A stretch of DNA of 10,963 bases, taken from an uncultured Ruminococcus sp. GTDB lineage: Bacteria > Bacillota > Clostridia > Oscillospirales > Acutalibacteraceae. Positions 1 to 6,305 of this stretch are shown here, piece by piece. The stretch is from contig CACYDY010000107.1 in assembly GCA_902773245.1 (NCBI GenBank), forward strand, positions 1-10,963, read 5' to 3'. Made by a program: the position numbers and the translations under genes. The notes beneath the pieces were generated by a model. That model saw nothing but the letters and a program-made list of their open reading frames with translations. It did no database searches and had not been told where the DNA came from. The stretch's first letter is position 1. Each line of letters starts with the position of its first letter.

Positions 1-198
1 ACCACTGATTAAATCACGCCCTACGGGCTTGGTACTCATCTTGCTTGCCTTTTTTCGTCAAATTGCACTCAAATCGTTTGAAATACGCCCGAAGGAAGTG
101 CCCTTGGGGTACGACAGTATTCCTGCACGATTTTCGTGCAATTTACCTGAAAAAAATCTACGCAATATGAGCACCATATTTAATCAGTGCTTCCTTAG
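1..198 (-). repeat. Palindromic repeat element, copy 1 (conserved apex, variable arms)
   Basis: A complete imperfect palindrome. The 49-nt apex (78-126, read on the minus strand) matches copies 2 and 3 except at one position. It is enclosed by a 7-bp stem (71-77 with 127-133) and, after a 2-nt mismatch, a 9-bp stem (60-68 with 136-144). Farther out, blocks ATGAG, ACCA and ATTTAATCAGTG are repeated in inverted orientation in the other arm, so the ends are 1-14 and about 178-198. One arm carries an extra small hairpin, GCCC-TAC-GGGC (18-28). The arm sequences are unlike those of copy 2. The element lies downstream of leuS and could fold at the 3' end of its transcript; that role is inference. 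The left end may continue a few bases beyond the window. Confidence 0.8.
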
Positions 199-322
199 AT
201 TTGTGGATAAAGCCGTATTCGACAGCGATATCCGATTTTTTAAGTCTTTGGTTTTCAGTAAATTCTTCACCGAAAGCCTTAATGACATTGGCGACCCCCG
301 AAACCTTGCGTTCGATCATCAT
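158..322 (-). CDS. Small hypothetical ORF within repeat region (54 aa)
   Basis: This is an open frame from ATG 322 to TAG 158, too short to stand alone as a confident gene. The product starts MMIERKVSGV and ends ALIKYGAHIA; it is charged and shows no membrane segment or motif I recognise. A TAA stop lies three codons upstream of the ATG, and the ribosome binding site is weak (AAGAAAAT). Its last dozen or so codons lie inside the palindromic element, and the terminal-repeat bases are read as codons KEALIK. It could be a relic of a gene interrupted by the element, a tiny element-encoded protein, or chance. The composition looks protein-like, but I assign no function. Confidence 0.25.
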   Translation of the reverse strand: MMIERKVSGVANVIKAFGEEFTENQRLKKSDIAVEYGFIHKSKEALIKYGAHIA

Positions 323-466
323 ATTTTCTTAATGGCAGTTCTAAAAAACGAATGTCGTTCAGATGTGGTGTAGATGAACGGCAGGGGTTTTTAGATGTAC
401 CCTTAAGCTGCGGATAGTGATTTAATCAGTGGTTCCTTTGTTATGAGCGATTCAAAAATGGATAGA

Positions 467-2878
467 TCAAGGTTTTACAACAATATTTACAAGCTTGCCC
501 TTAACGTAGATTTCTTTAACTATATTCATCGAGCCGATTGCCTGAGCAACCTTCTCGTCATTTTTTGCAAGCGCAAGAACCTCGTCCTGCTGCGCGTCGG
601 GTGAAATGACAAGCTTCGACTTTATCTTTCCGTTGACCTGAACCGCTATTTCAATAGCTTCGTCCCTGCATTTTGCTTCGTCATACACAGGCCACTCAGC
701 CTGTGCGATAATACCGTTGGAAAGCTTCAAAGCGCTCCATACCTCTTCCGTAACGTGAGGCGCAAAAGGATTGAGCAAAACAGAGAAAATTCTCAATTCT
801 TCCCTTGTGACGCCCATGTTTACGAGATCGTTAATAAGCGTCATCAAAGCTGCGATAGCCGTGTTGAACTTGATGTTTTCGATATCGTCGCCAACCTTTT
901 TGATAGTCTTGTGGAACTTGCTTTCAAGCTCCGGACGAACTTCATCACTGTCGATAACATTATTCTGAAGATTGTAATATCTTTCAACAAATCTGCGGCA
1001 GCCCTTGATTCCCTTCGGATCCCACGGAGCGGATTTTTCAAAATCTCCGATGAACATTTCATACAAACGAAGTGTGTCTGCGCCGTATTCGGCAACTACC
1101 TCATCGGGGTTTACAACGTTTCCTCTTGATTTACTCATCTTTTCGTTGTTCTCACCGAGAATCATTCCGTGGCTTGTACGCTTTGCATAAGGCTCGCTCG
1201 TCGGCACAACTCCGATATCATAAAGGAACTTATGCCAGAAACGGCTGTAAAGAAGGTGAAGAGTTGTATGCTCCATTCCTCCGTTATACCAGTCAACAGG
1301 CGACCAGTAGTTCAAAGCTTCCTTGCTTGCAAGTGCGTTGTCATTGTGAGGATCCATGTAGCGAAGGAAATACCACGACGAACCTGCCCACTGCGGCATG
1401 GTATCGGTCTCTCTCTTGGCATCCTTTCCGCACTTGGGGCACTTCACATTGACCCACTCGTCAATGTTTGCAAGCGGCGACTCGCCTGTGTCGGTCGGTT
1501 CATAGCTGTCAACCATCGGCAGTTCAAGCGGAAGCTCGCTCTCGTCAAGCGGAACGTATCCGCAGCACGGACAATTAATAATCGGGATCGGCTCACCCCA
1601 ATATCTCTGACGTGAGAACACCCAGTCACGAAGCTTGAAGTTGACCTTCTCGTGACCCTTGCCGTTTTGCTCAAGCCACTCTTTTATCTTTACCTTTGCG
1701 TCTTCGACCGACAAACCGTCCAGGATACCGCTGTTTACCATAACGCCTGTCCCACAGTCGGTGAAAGCTTCCTCTTCGACATTTCCGCCCTTTACAACCT
1801 CGATGATGGGAAGATCAAACTTCTTTGCAAATTCCCAGTCACGAGTATCATGCGCAGGCACAGCCATGATCGCGCCCGTACCGTAGGACACAAGAACATA
1901 GTCTGAAATAAATATCGGGATCTCGGTATTGTTAACAGGATTCACAGCACGAACGCCCTTGATAAGTACACCTGTTTTTTCCTTTGCCATTTCGGTTCTT
2001 TCAAAATCGGATTTCTTTGCCGCTGCCTGCTGATAAGCCCGAACCTCGTCAATATTCTCGATTTTGTCAGCCCACTTTTCGATATAGGGGTGTTCGGGGG
2101 ATACAACCATATATGTAGCTCCGTAAAGAGTATCGGGACGAGTTGTATAAATTGTAAGAATATCTCCTGTTGTAGCGGTAAAATCAACTTCTGCGCCTGT
2201 GCTTCTGCCTATCCAGTTTTTCTGCTGGAGTTTAACTCTTTCGGGATAATCGACCTTATCAAGATCGTCAACGAGTCTTTGCGCATATTCTGTAATCTTG
2301 AGCATCCACTGTGATTTTACCTTGCGGATAACCTCGCTGCCGCAGCGTTCGCAGACACCGTTTACAACCTCTTCGTTTGCAAGAACACATTTACACGAAA
2401 CACACCAGTTTACTGCCATTTCCTTTTTATAAGCAAGATCATGCTTGAACAGCTGTAAAAAGATCCACTGAGTCCATTTAAAATAAGAAGGATCGGTTGT
2501 GTTGACCTCTCTGCTCCAGTCGAAGGAAATACCCAGCGACTGAATCTGCTGCTTAAATCTTGCAATATTATTCTTAGTTACCTCGGCAGGGTGAATATGA
2601 TTCTTTATCGCATAATTCTCCGTCGGCAGTCCGAAAGCGTCCCAGCCGATAGGATAAAGAACATTGAATCCCTGCAAACGCTTCTTTCTTGCAACTGTAT
2701 CAAGAGCAGTATACGGACGAGGGTGACCTACATGAAGACCTTGCCCCGACGGATAGGGAAACTCTATGAGAGCGAAGAATTTTTCTTTGAGGGAATTTTC
2801 GTCCTCGGCATGAAAAACACCTTTTTCCTCCCATATATCCTGCCATTTTTTCTCTACATTAATATGATCGTATTTCAA
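467..2878 (-). CDS. leuS: Leucyl-tRNA synthetase
   Basis: Class Ia aminoacyl-tRNA synthetase that charges tRNA-Leu with leucine in the cytosol (803 aa, normal bacterial length). The HIGH motif appears as HVGH at 49-52 after PYPSGQGL, and KMSKS is at 580-584. A zinc-knuckle-like C-x2-C pair of pairs is at 159/162 and 176/179. The CP1 editing domain is marked by YTTRPDT (244-250) and GTGAIMAVPAHDTRD (to 347), so post-transfer editing should be intact. The catalytic core resumes at FSRQRYWGE, and the C-terminal third is the anticodon-binding domain. A second Cys set (436/439 and 480/483) lies in the insert before WAGSSWYF. The start is TTG: a TAA lies two codons upstream in frame, and AAAAGGA sits 10 nt upstream. 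The gene lies 48 nt after rsfS with no T-box leader in that gap, so it is probably co-transcribed with rsfS. Confidence 0.97.
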   Translation of the reverse strand: MKYDHINVEKKWQDIWEEKGVFHAEDENSLKEKFFALIEFPYPSGQGLHVGHPRPYTALDTVARKKRLQGFNVLYPIGWDAFGLPTENYAIKNHIHPAEVTKNNIARFKQQIQSLGISFDWSREVNTTDPSYFKWTQWIFLQLFKHDLAYKKEMAVNWCVSCKCVLANEEVVNGVCERCGSEVIRKVKSQWMLKITEYAQRLVDDLDKVDYPERVKLQQKNWIGRSTGAEVDFTATTGDILTIYTTRPDTLYGATYMVVSPEHPYIEKWADKIENIDEVRAYQQAAAKKSDFERTEMAKEKTGVLIKGVRAVNPVNNTEIPIFISDYVLVSYGTGAIMAVPAHDTRDWEFAKKFDLPIIEVVKGGNVEEEAFTDCGTGVMVNSGILDGLSVEDAKVKIKEWLEQNGKGHEKVNFKLRDWVFSRQRYWGEPIPIINCPCCGYVPLDESELPLELPMVDSYEPTDTGESPLANIDEWVNVKCPKCGKDAKRETDTMPQWAGSSWYFLRYMDPHNDNALASKEALNYWSPVDWYNGGMEHTTLHLLYSRFWHKFLYDIGVVPTSEPYAKRTSHGMILGENNEKMSKSRGNVVNPDEVVAEYGADTLRLYEMFIGDFEKSAPWDPKGIKGCRRFVERYYNLQNNVIDSDEVRPELESKFHKTIKKVGDDIENIKFNTAIAALMTLINDLVNMGVTREELRIFSVLLNPFAPHVTEEVWSALKLSNGIIAQAEWPVYDEAKCRDEAIEIAVQVNGKIKSKLVISPDAQQDEVLALAKNDEKVAQAIGSMNIVKEIYVKGKLVNIVVKP

Positions 2879-2888
2879 CTCTTATCAT

Positions 2889-2895
2889 TCCTTTT
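2889..2895 (-). promoter_or_regulatory. Ribosome binding site deciding the TTG start of leuS
   Basis: AAAAGGA on the minus strand is 10 nt upstream of TTG at 2878. An ATG at the end of this site is in a different frame and reads out of leuS. An in-frame TAA immediately before the TTG excludes a longer protein, so TTG is the only start that keeps the family's conserved N-terminus (MKYDHINVEKKWQ). Confidence 0.6.
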
Positions 2896-2926
2896 AATTA
2901 TTAATAAATATAAGCTTTACACTCTG

Positions 2927-3286
2927 TTACTCTGCGGTGAGAATATCGGAGATATCAACTTCCTCGCCGTCAGCCCACATTCTGTCGAGATCGTAATACT
3001 CTCTTGCTTCTTCGGAGAAAACATGAACGATAACATCAACGTAATCAAGCAAAATCCAGGAATCATTTCTGTGACCCTCGATATGACTGACGCTCATTCC
3101 TGCTTCCTTAAGCTTATACTCGACCTCGTCCGCAAGAGCCTTTACCTGAGTTGAGCTGTGTCCCGTTGCAATTACAAAGTAATCTGCGATAACGGAAACG
3201 CCGTCAACCTTTATCAGTTTTATCTGAGAACCTCTTTTGCTGTCGATTGCCTTTACGGCTTCTTTTGCAAGCTCCAAGCTTGTCAT
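2927..3286 (-). CDS. rsfS: Ribosomal silencing factor RsfS (Iojap/DUF143 family)
   Basis: 119-aa cytosolic protein of the RsfS/Iojap family. Known members bind ribosomal protein uL14 on the large subunit and block subunit joining when nutrients are scarce. Family hallmarks are visible in order: DYFVIATGHSSTQV, then HIEGHRNDSWILLDYVDVIVHVF (split here by description: EG near the middle, WILLDY, then VHVF), then EEAREYYDLDRMW, with the usual acidic C-terminus. The ATG at 3286 is chosen because AGAGGTG lies 6 nt upstream; a GTG three codons earlier is part of that site. In Bacillus the homologue (yqeL) follows nadD-yqeK directly. Here it is separated from nadD-yqeK by a hairpin-rich spacer and leads into leuS, so it may need its own promoter. 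Confidence 0.95.
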   Translation of the reverse strand: MTSLELAKEAVKAIDSKRGSQIKLIKVDGVSVIADYFVIATGHSSTQVKALADEVEYKLKEAGMSVSHIEGHRNDSWILLDYVDVIVHVFSEEAREYYDLDRMWADGEEVDISDILTAE

Positions 3287-3421
3287 ATATAACACCTCTT
3301 TGTAATTTATTATTTTAGCTGCCGGAAGTTAAATTCAAAATCAAAAAAGACCATGAATTATCAGCCGACACTGAATTTTTTATAATGTTTTTGTTTAGGT
3401 TGTCTTCGGCTTAAAAACTTT

Positions 3422-3456
3422 TGTCGGTCGATCCAAGAATTTGATTCTGTCCGACA
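3422..3456. repeat. Two-stage stem-loop
   Basis: TGTCGG (3422-3427) pairs with CCGACA (3451-3456). Inside it AGAAT (3436-3440) pairs with ATTCT (3444-3448) around a TTG loop. The unpaired 8 nt on one side form a bulge. The same CCGAC/GTCGG words recur just outside (near 3373 and 3413), suggesting a degenerate repeat block. No U-run follows on the strand of the genes, so it is not a typical intrinsic terminator. Confidence 0.5.
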
Positions 3457-3479
3457 TTATTGATGTCGCCCTTACCCCC

Positions 3480-3556
3480 AGCCCCCTTTCCCCGGTGGGA
3501 AAGGGGGCTAAAGGGTGGCGGACTTCGTCCGCCACCTATCGGGGCTTACGCCCCGA
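3480..3556. repeat. Three tandem perfect GC-rich hairpins (REP-like)
   Basis: There are three consecutive perfect palindromes. The first is a 13-bp stem, AGCCCCCTTTCCC, with loop CGGT (3480-3509). The second is a 10-bp stem, GGTGGCGGAC, with loop TTC (3514-3536). The third is a 7-bp stem, TCGGGGC, with loop TTAC (3539-3556). Gaps are 4 and 2 nt. The GC content is far above the flanks. The arrangement resembles the REP/BIME-type extragenic palindromes of many bacteria. No T-run follows on either strand, so transcript stabilisation or a mobile origin is more likely than classic termination. Confidence 0.75.
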
Positions 3557-3780
3557 ACCCCTGTGTTCCAACGCTATAACTTCTTAAGTTGTCAACAGCG
3601 GTCTAATACACGCATTATACTCAAAATCGTTAAAATTCAGCAAATTTCTTTCTCAGACCGGCAATTCGCTGCGCTGTTGCCTGTTTTTATTTTCACCAAA
3701 AAGGTATCATTTTAAGGCTGCTTTGATTTGTAGTTTATTCGATTTCGCTGAGGGAAGTTTATTTTTTGCGATAGTTTGTT

Positions 3781-3842
3781 CCGTCAGCGACGGGGCTCCG
3801 CCCTCGACCCGCAAACTTTTGAAAAAGTTTGATCAAAACTTT
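3781..3842. repeat. Hairpin cluster with alternative AAACTTT/AAAGTTT pairings
   Basis: A 5-bp hairpin CCGTC-AGC-GACGG (3781-3793) abuts GGGC-TCC-GCCC (3793-3803). Then CAAACTTTT (3812-3820) can pair with AAAAGTTTG (3823-3831). The AAAGTTT part (3824-3830) can instead pair with AAACTTT at 3836-3842. The two pairings exclude each other. The layout looks like a dispersed extragenic repeat; the cluster lies about 90 nt downstream of the nadD-yqeK stop and could form the 3' end of that transcript. Confidence 0.55.
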
Positions 3843-3933
3843 AATATGCCAAATCTTTTGGATTTTGATTATAATTCAAAATTATTATTAACAGCAAACT
3901 CTTTTCAAATTCACTGCCGCTGACTGATATATT

Positions 3934-5133
3934 TTACCTGTTCTTTGAAGCCAAAGCTTTAAGCACTATTTCATTATAACAGGCTAACGAGTTCGGGTCA
4001 ATAGCCAGCTTTCTTTTTGCAAGATCGGCTATGCTGAACGACAAACCATATTCCATAGCCTCCTCAAGGCTTTTGTTCGCCAAAGCTCTCATCTCGTCAA
4101 CACCGTCATAATTTCTCTCAGCGCCAATAAAATCAGCGATAAAAACACACTTTTCGAGCAAACTCATTTTTGCACGTCCCGATGTGTGGTAACGAATGGA
4201 ATTAAAAACGTCCTCGTCGTCTATCTTCATGATATCTCTGACAAAAGCCGCCCCTGCGATAGCGTGCCAAAGCTTAGGCGACAGGATCTCAACATTATTT
4301 AATGCTATAGCCGAATTTTCAATAATAGCAAGCTGTTCGCTGCCCGGTGTTTCCTTTGTGATATCATGCAGCATTCCCGCAAGCTTTGCCTTTTTAACGT
4401 CTGCGCCGTACTTTTTCGCAAGACGCTGCGCTTCGGCTGCAACGTTCTGAGAATGTATGTACCGCTTTTCACCCATTCTCGATTTCAGAACCTTATCGAA
4501 TCTTTCGTAATTGACAGTTGAAGTGTCCATGTAGAGATAGTTTGCATAAATATACTTCTCAACCTTTTCGTCAACATACTTCGAAAAACTCTCATCACTG
4601 AAAATAAGGTGACGTATCTTTGTTGATGAAATTCCGCTTTTCTTAACATCAAGCACAACAGTTTTTGCGCCCATCTCGCTGTACTGCTTTTCTTTTTCTT
4701 TCAGAATTTCATAATCATCGTCATTTCTGGGAACTGTACAAATTGTCGCAAGTGAAAATATGGTCTGAGGCTCTTTCCAGTCAAGCAATGTCATGAACAT
4801 ATCTGCGCCTGTAATAAGATAAAGCTCGCTGTCGGGATACTGCTCATGCAGCTGTCTGAGAGTGTCAACCGTATAGCTTTTTCCCTGACGCCTGATCTCA
4901 ATATCGGAAACATCTATCTTTTTATGCTCCTCTGCTGCCAGACGGCACATATTGATTCTGTGATCGGCACCGATCATTTCGCTGTCACTCTTATGCGGCG
5001 GCGCAGCAGCAGGAATCAGCAAAAGCTTGTCAAGCTTGAGTTTTTTGATAAATACTGATGCAAGGTTGATGTGCGCATTGTGGATCGGATTAAAGCTTCC
5101 GCCGAACATCGCTATTTTTTTCTGTTGTTTCAT
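3934..5133 (-). CDS. nadD: Fused nicotinate-nucleotide adenylyltransferase / YqeK HD hydrolase
   Basis: A single 399-aa frame carrying two usually separate enzymes. Residues 1-200 are NadD, which adenylates nicotinate mononucleotide in NAD synthesis: GGSFNPIHNAH (11-21) is the nucleotidyltransferase HxGH-type motif, followed by IPAAAPPHK, GADMF (109-113) and ISSTKIR (168-174). Residues about 205-399 are a YqeK-type HD domain, a family shown elsewhere to hydrolyse Ap4A symmetrically. Its metal ligands are visible as H227, H256-D257 (LHDITK), H290, H316 and D334. The start is ATG 5133 because AGAGGTGG lies just upstream; the 15 extra upstream codons have no such site. No stop or frameshift interrupts the linker (about 200-210). 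The gene sits between copy 2 of the palindromic repeat and the hairpin spacer, so it may be transcribed alone. Confidence 0.95.
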   Translation of the reverse strand: MKQQKKIAMFGGSFNPIHNAHINLASVFIKKLKLDKLLLIPAAAPPHKSDSEMIGADHRINMCRLAAEEHKKIDVSDIEIRRQGKSYTVDTLRQLHEQYPDSELYLITGADMFMTLLDWKEPQTIFSLATICTVPRNDDDYEILKEKEKQYSEMGAKTVVLDVKKSGISSTKIRHLIFSDESFSKYVDEKVEKYIYANYLYMDTSTVNYERFDKVLKSRMGEKRYIHSQNVAAEAQRLAKKYGADVKKAKLAGMLHDITKETPGSEQLAIIENSAIALNNVEILSPKLWHAIAGAAFVRDIMKIDDEDVFNSIRYHTSGRAKMSLLEKCVFIADFIGAERNYDGVDEMRALANKSLEEAMEYGLSFSIADLAKRKLAIDPNSLACYNEIVLKALASKNR

Positions 5134-5190
5134 TCTCCCACCTCTTGACGTTCTATAATTCTTATTATTAATAATCACCGAGTGAAGATA

Positions 5191-5379
5191 TTAGGAACTG
5201 TTAGATAATAAGCTGCGCAATTTATACGCAGGATAATTTGTTCTGTGTTAGGCACAATGCCGCAGGAATACTGCCGTACCCCAAGGGCACTTCCTTCGGG
5301 CGTATTTCAAGGCATTGTAAAACGCGCAGGACGAATTAGACAAGTATAAATGCACAGAATATTTTCTGACAGTGACTTA
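5191..5379 (+). repeat. Palindromic repeat element, copy 2 (complete, 189 nt)
   Basis: The whole stretch is one long imperfect inverted repeat. Ends are TTAGGAACTG (5191) and AGTGACTTA (to 5379). Inner paired blocks include 5234-5246 with 5326-5338 (10 Watson-Crick plus 3 G-U pairs in plus-strand RNA), TTTATAC with GTATAAA, and a perfect 8-bp stem 5254-5261 with 5311-5318. The loop of that stem is the 49-nt apex (5262-5310) shared with the other copies. The apex itself folds: AATAC pairs with GTATT, and CCC-C-AAGG pairs with CCTT-C-GGG around GCACTT. The right end coincides with the yhbY stop codon (5377-5379). It separates yhbY from nadD and is oriented opposite to gene transcription. Confidence 0.85.
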
Positions 5380-5682
5380 TTTCTTTTTTGTCTTCGGAAG
5401 CACGATTTTGGGGTCTTTATCGTTTCTTTTGTAAAGCACAAACTTTGAACCGATAACCTGAACCACTTCGGATTTTGTTTCCTCTGCTATCTGCTCGGCA
5501 GCTTCTCTTGGCGACAGCTCGCAACTTTCGAGAACCTTTCCTTTTATCAGTTCACGTGCTTTGAGTGCGTCGGCTGCCTGTTTTGTGATCTGTTCGCTCA
5601 TGCCGCCCTTTCCGATCATCAGGATCGTATCGGCGGTGCTTCCGAGCGATCTCAAATAAGCTCTCTGTTTACTTGTCAGCAT
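5377..5682 (-). CDS. yhbY: CRM-domain RNA-binding protein YhbY
   Basis: 101-aa member of the YhbY/CRS1 (CRM) family (YqeI in Bacillus), small RNA-binding proteins associated with pre-50S ribosomes. The start MLTSKQRAYLRSLG, the GxxG-type loop GKGG (24-27) followed by MSE, and the tail VVQVIGSKFVLYKRN are typical, with a basic C-terminus ending KTKKK. ATG 5682 is preferred because AAGGAG lies 6 nt upstream; an in-frame TTG six codons earlier includes that site. It starts 14 nt after rdgB and is almost certainly co-transcribed with it. Its TAA stop is also the terminal TTA of repeat copy 2 on the other strand, so the element lies flush against the gene; the normal length argues that the gene was not truncated. 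Confidence 0.93.
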   Translation of the reverse strand: MLTSKQRAYLRSLGSTADTILMIGKGGMSEQITKQAADALKARELIKGKVLESCELSPREAAEQIAEETKSEVVQVIGSKFVLYKRNDKDPKIVLPKTKKK

Positions 5683-5696
5683 ACTGTACTCCTTTT

Positions 5697-6305
5697 TCAA
5701 TCATTAGCAATTATTTTGCTAAGCTTATCGTAAAGCATTCTTAACGCCTTGCCTCTGTGGCTCAGCTTATCCTTTTCATCGGGACTGAGCTGCGCAAAGG
5801 TTTTTCCGCTGCCGTCATTTATTAAAAACACGGGATCATATCCGAAGCCGCCCTCGCCCTTGGGAGCAAAGGAAATATATCCGTCACACATACCCTCTGC
5901 CGTAACGATAGTGTCTTTGTCAACAATACAGCAAATCGAACTGACAAAATTCGCGGTTCTGTCCTTCATTTCGACTCCCTCAAGGTTTTTAAGAAGCTTT
6001 TCGATCAGCTGCTGATCCGTGGCGTTTTCACCTGCGTAACGAGCCGAGTATACACCCGGAGCGCCCGAGAGCGCATCAACAACAAGCCCCGAATCGTCCG
6101 CAACCGACGGCAGACCTGTTTTTTCAAAGGCTGCTTTCGCCTTGATCATAGCGTTTTCGGCAAACGTTTCTCCCGTTTCTTCAACATCATCAAGCGATAC
6201 GCCCTCGCTTTTTGCGGTAACAGCCGTTATTCCGAGAGGATTCAGAATTCTGTCAAGCTCGGCTGCTTTGTTTTTATTATTTGAAGCAATTATAAACTTA
6301 ATCAT
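5697..6305 (-). CDS. rdgB: Non-canonical purine NTP pyrophosphatase (RdgB/HAM1)
   Basis: 202-aa HAM1/RdgB family enzyme that hydrolyses ITP, dITP and XTP to monophosphates, keeping deaminated purines out of DNA and RNA. The family motifs are present: SNNKNK (8-13) for phosphate binding, GETFAENAMIKA, the catalytic VADDSGL with D70/D71, then GAPGVYSARYAG, GGFGYDPVF and the closing LSHRGKAL. ATG 6305 gives the canonical MIKFIIASNN start with GAGGTTG about 7 nt upstream; a longer frame to 6377 only reads ftsY sequence in another frame. The start overlaps the ftsY end by 8 nt, implying translational coupling. Confidence 0.95.
   Translation of the reverse strand: MIKFIIASNNKNKAAELDRILNPLGITAVTAKSEGVSLDDVEETGETFAENAMIKAKAAFEKTGLPSVADDSGLVVDALSGAPGVYSARYAGENATDQQLIEKLLKNLEGVEMKDRTANFVSSICCIVDKDTIVTAEGMCDGYISFAPKGEGGFGYDPVFLINDGSGKTFAQLSPDEKDKLSHRGKALRMLYDKLSKIIAND

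Larger units (their letters stand above)
1..438. mobile_element. Possible composite MITE-like region with three copies of one terminal repeat
   Basis: The first 17 bases recur as an exact inverted copy at 417-433. A third, nearly identical copy, in the same orientation as 417-433, lies at 177-197 (TTAATCAGTG followed by CTTCCTT instead of GTTCCTT). The stretch therefore has an outer inverted repeat (1/433) enclosing an inner one (1/198). The inner unit holds the conserved palindrome; the outer segment 199-416 holds most of a small open frame. No transposase is visible, so a non-autonomous element or two adjacent insertions are both possible. Target-site duplications cannot be judged because the left end touches the window edge. 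Confidence 0.55.
3287..3933. other. Non-coding spacer rich in palindromic repeats
   Basis: 647 nt between nadD-yqeK and rsfS with no convincing gene on either strand. Short open frames on the plus strand (3515-3715 and 3723-3923) run through hairpins, lack ribosome binding sites and have unprotein-like composition. The spacer contains a bulged hairpin (3422-3456), three tandem perfect GC-rich hairpins (3480-3556) and a second hairpin cluster (3781-3842). An AT-rich stretch follows on each side. A promoter for rsfS-leuS would be expected in the AT-rich 3290-3410 part, for example around TTGAAT and TAAAAT on the minus strand, but spacing is poor and I do not call one. Confidence 0.7.

Noticed and set aside
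29..373. 114-codon plus-strand open frame over the left repeat region
   Set aside because: It runs through the conserved apex and both arms of the palindrome, has no ribosome binding site, and its product has no recognisable motif.
436..480. Intrinsic terminator immediately after leuS
   Set aside because: No stem followed by a U-run is visible between the stop codon and the repeat element; termination, if local, would have to use the palindrome itself.
3505..3536. AAAGGGTGGCGGAC resembles the start of a T-box antiterminator sequence
   Set aside because: It is on the strand opposite to leuS and is fully accounted for by a perfect 10-bp hairpin; the remaining T-box elements are absent.
3515..3923. 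Two 66-codon plus-strand frames in the spacer
   Set aside because: They overlap hairpins, lack ribosome binding sites and show no protein-like composition.
5164..5175. ATTATTAATAAT palindrome upstream of nadD as an operator
   Set aside because: A simple AT palindrome in an AT-rich leader, with no second site or recognisable regulator; too weak to call.
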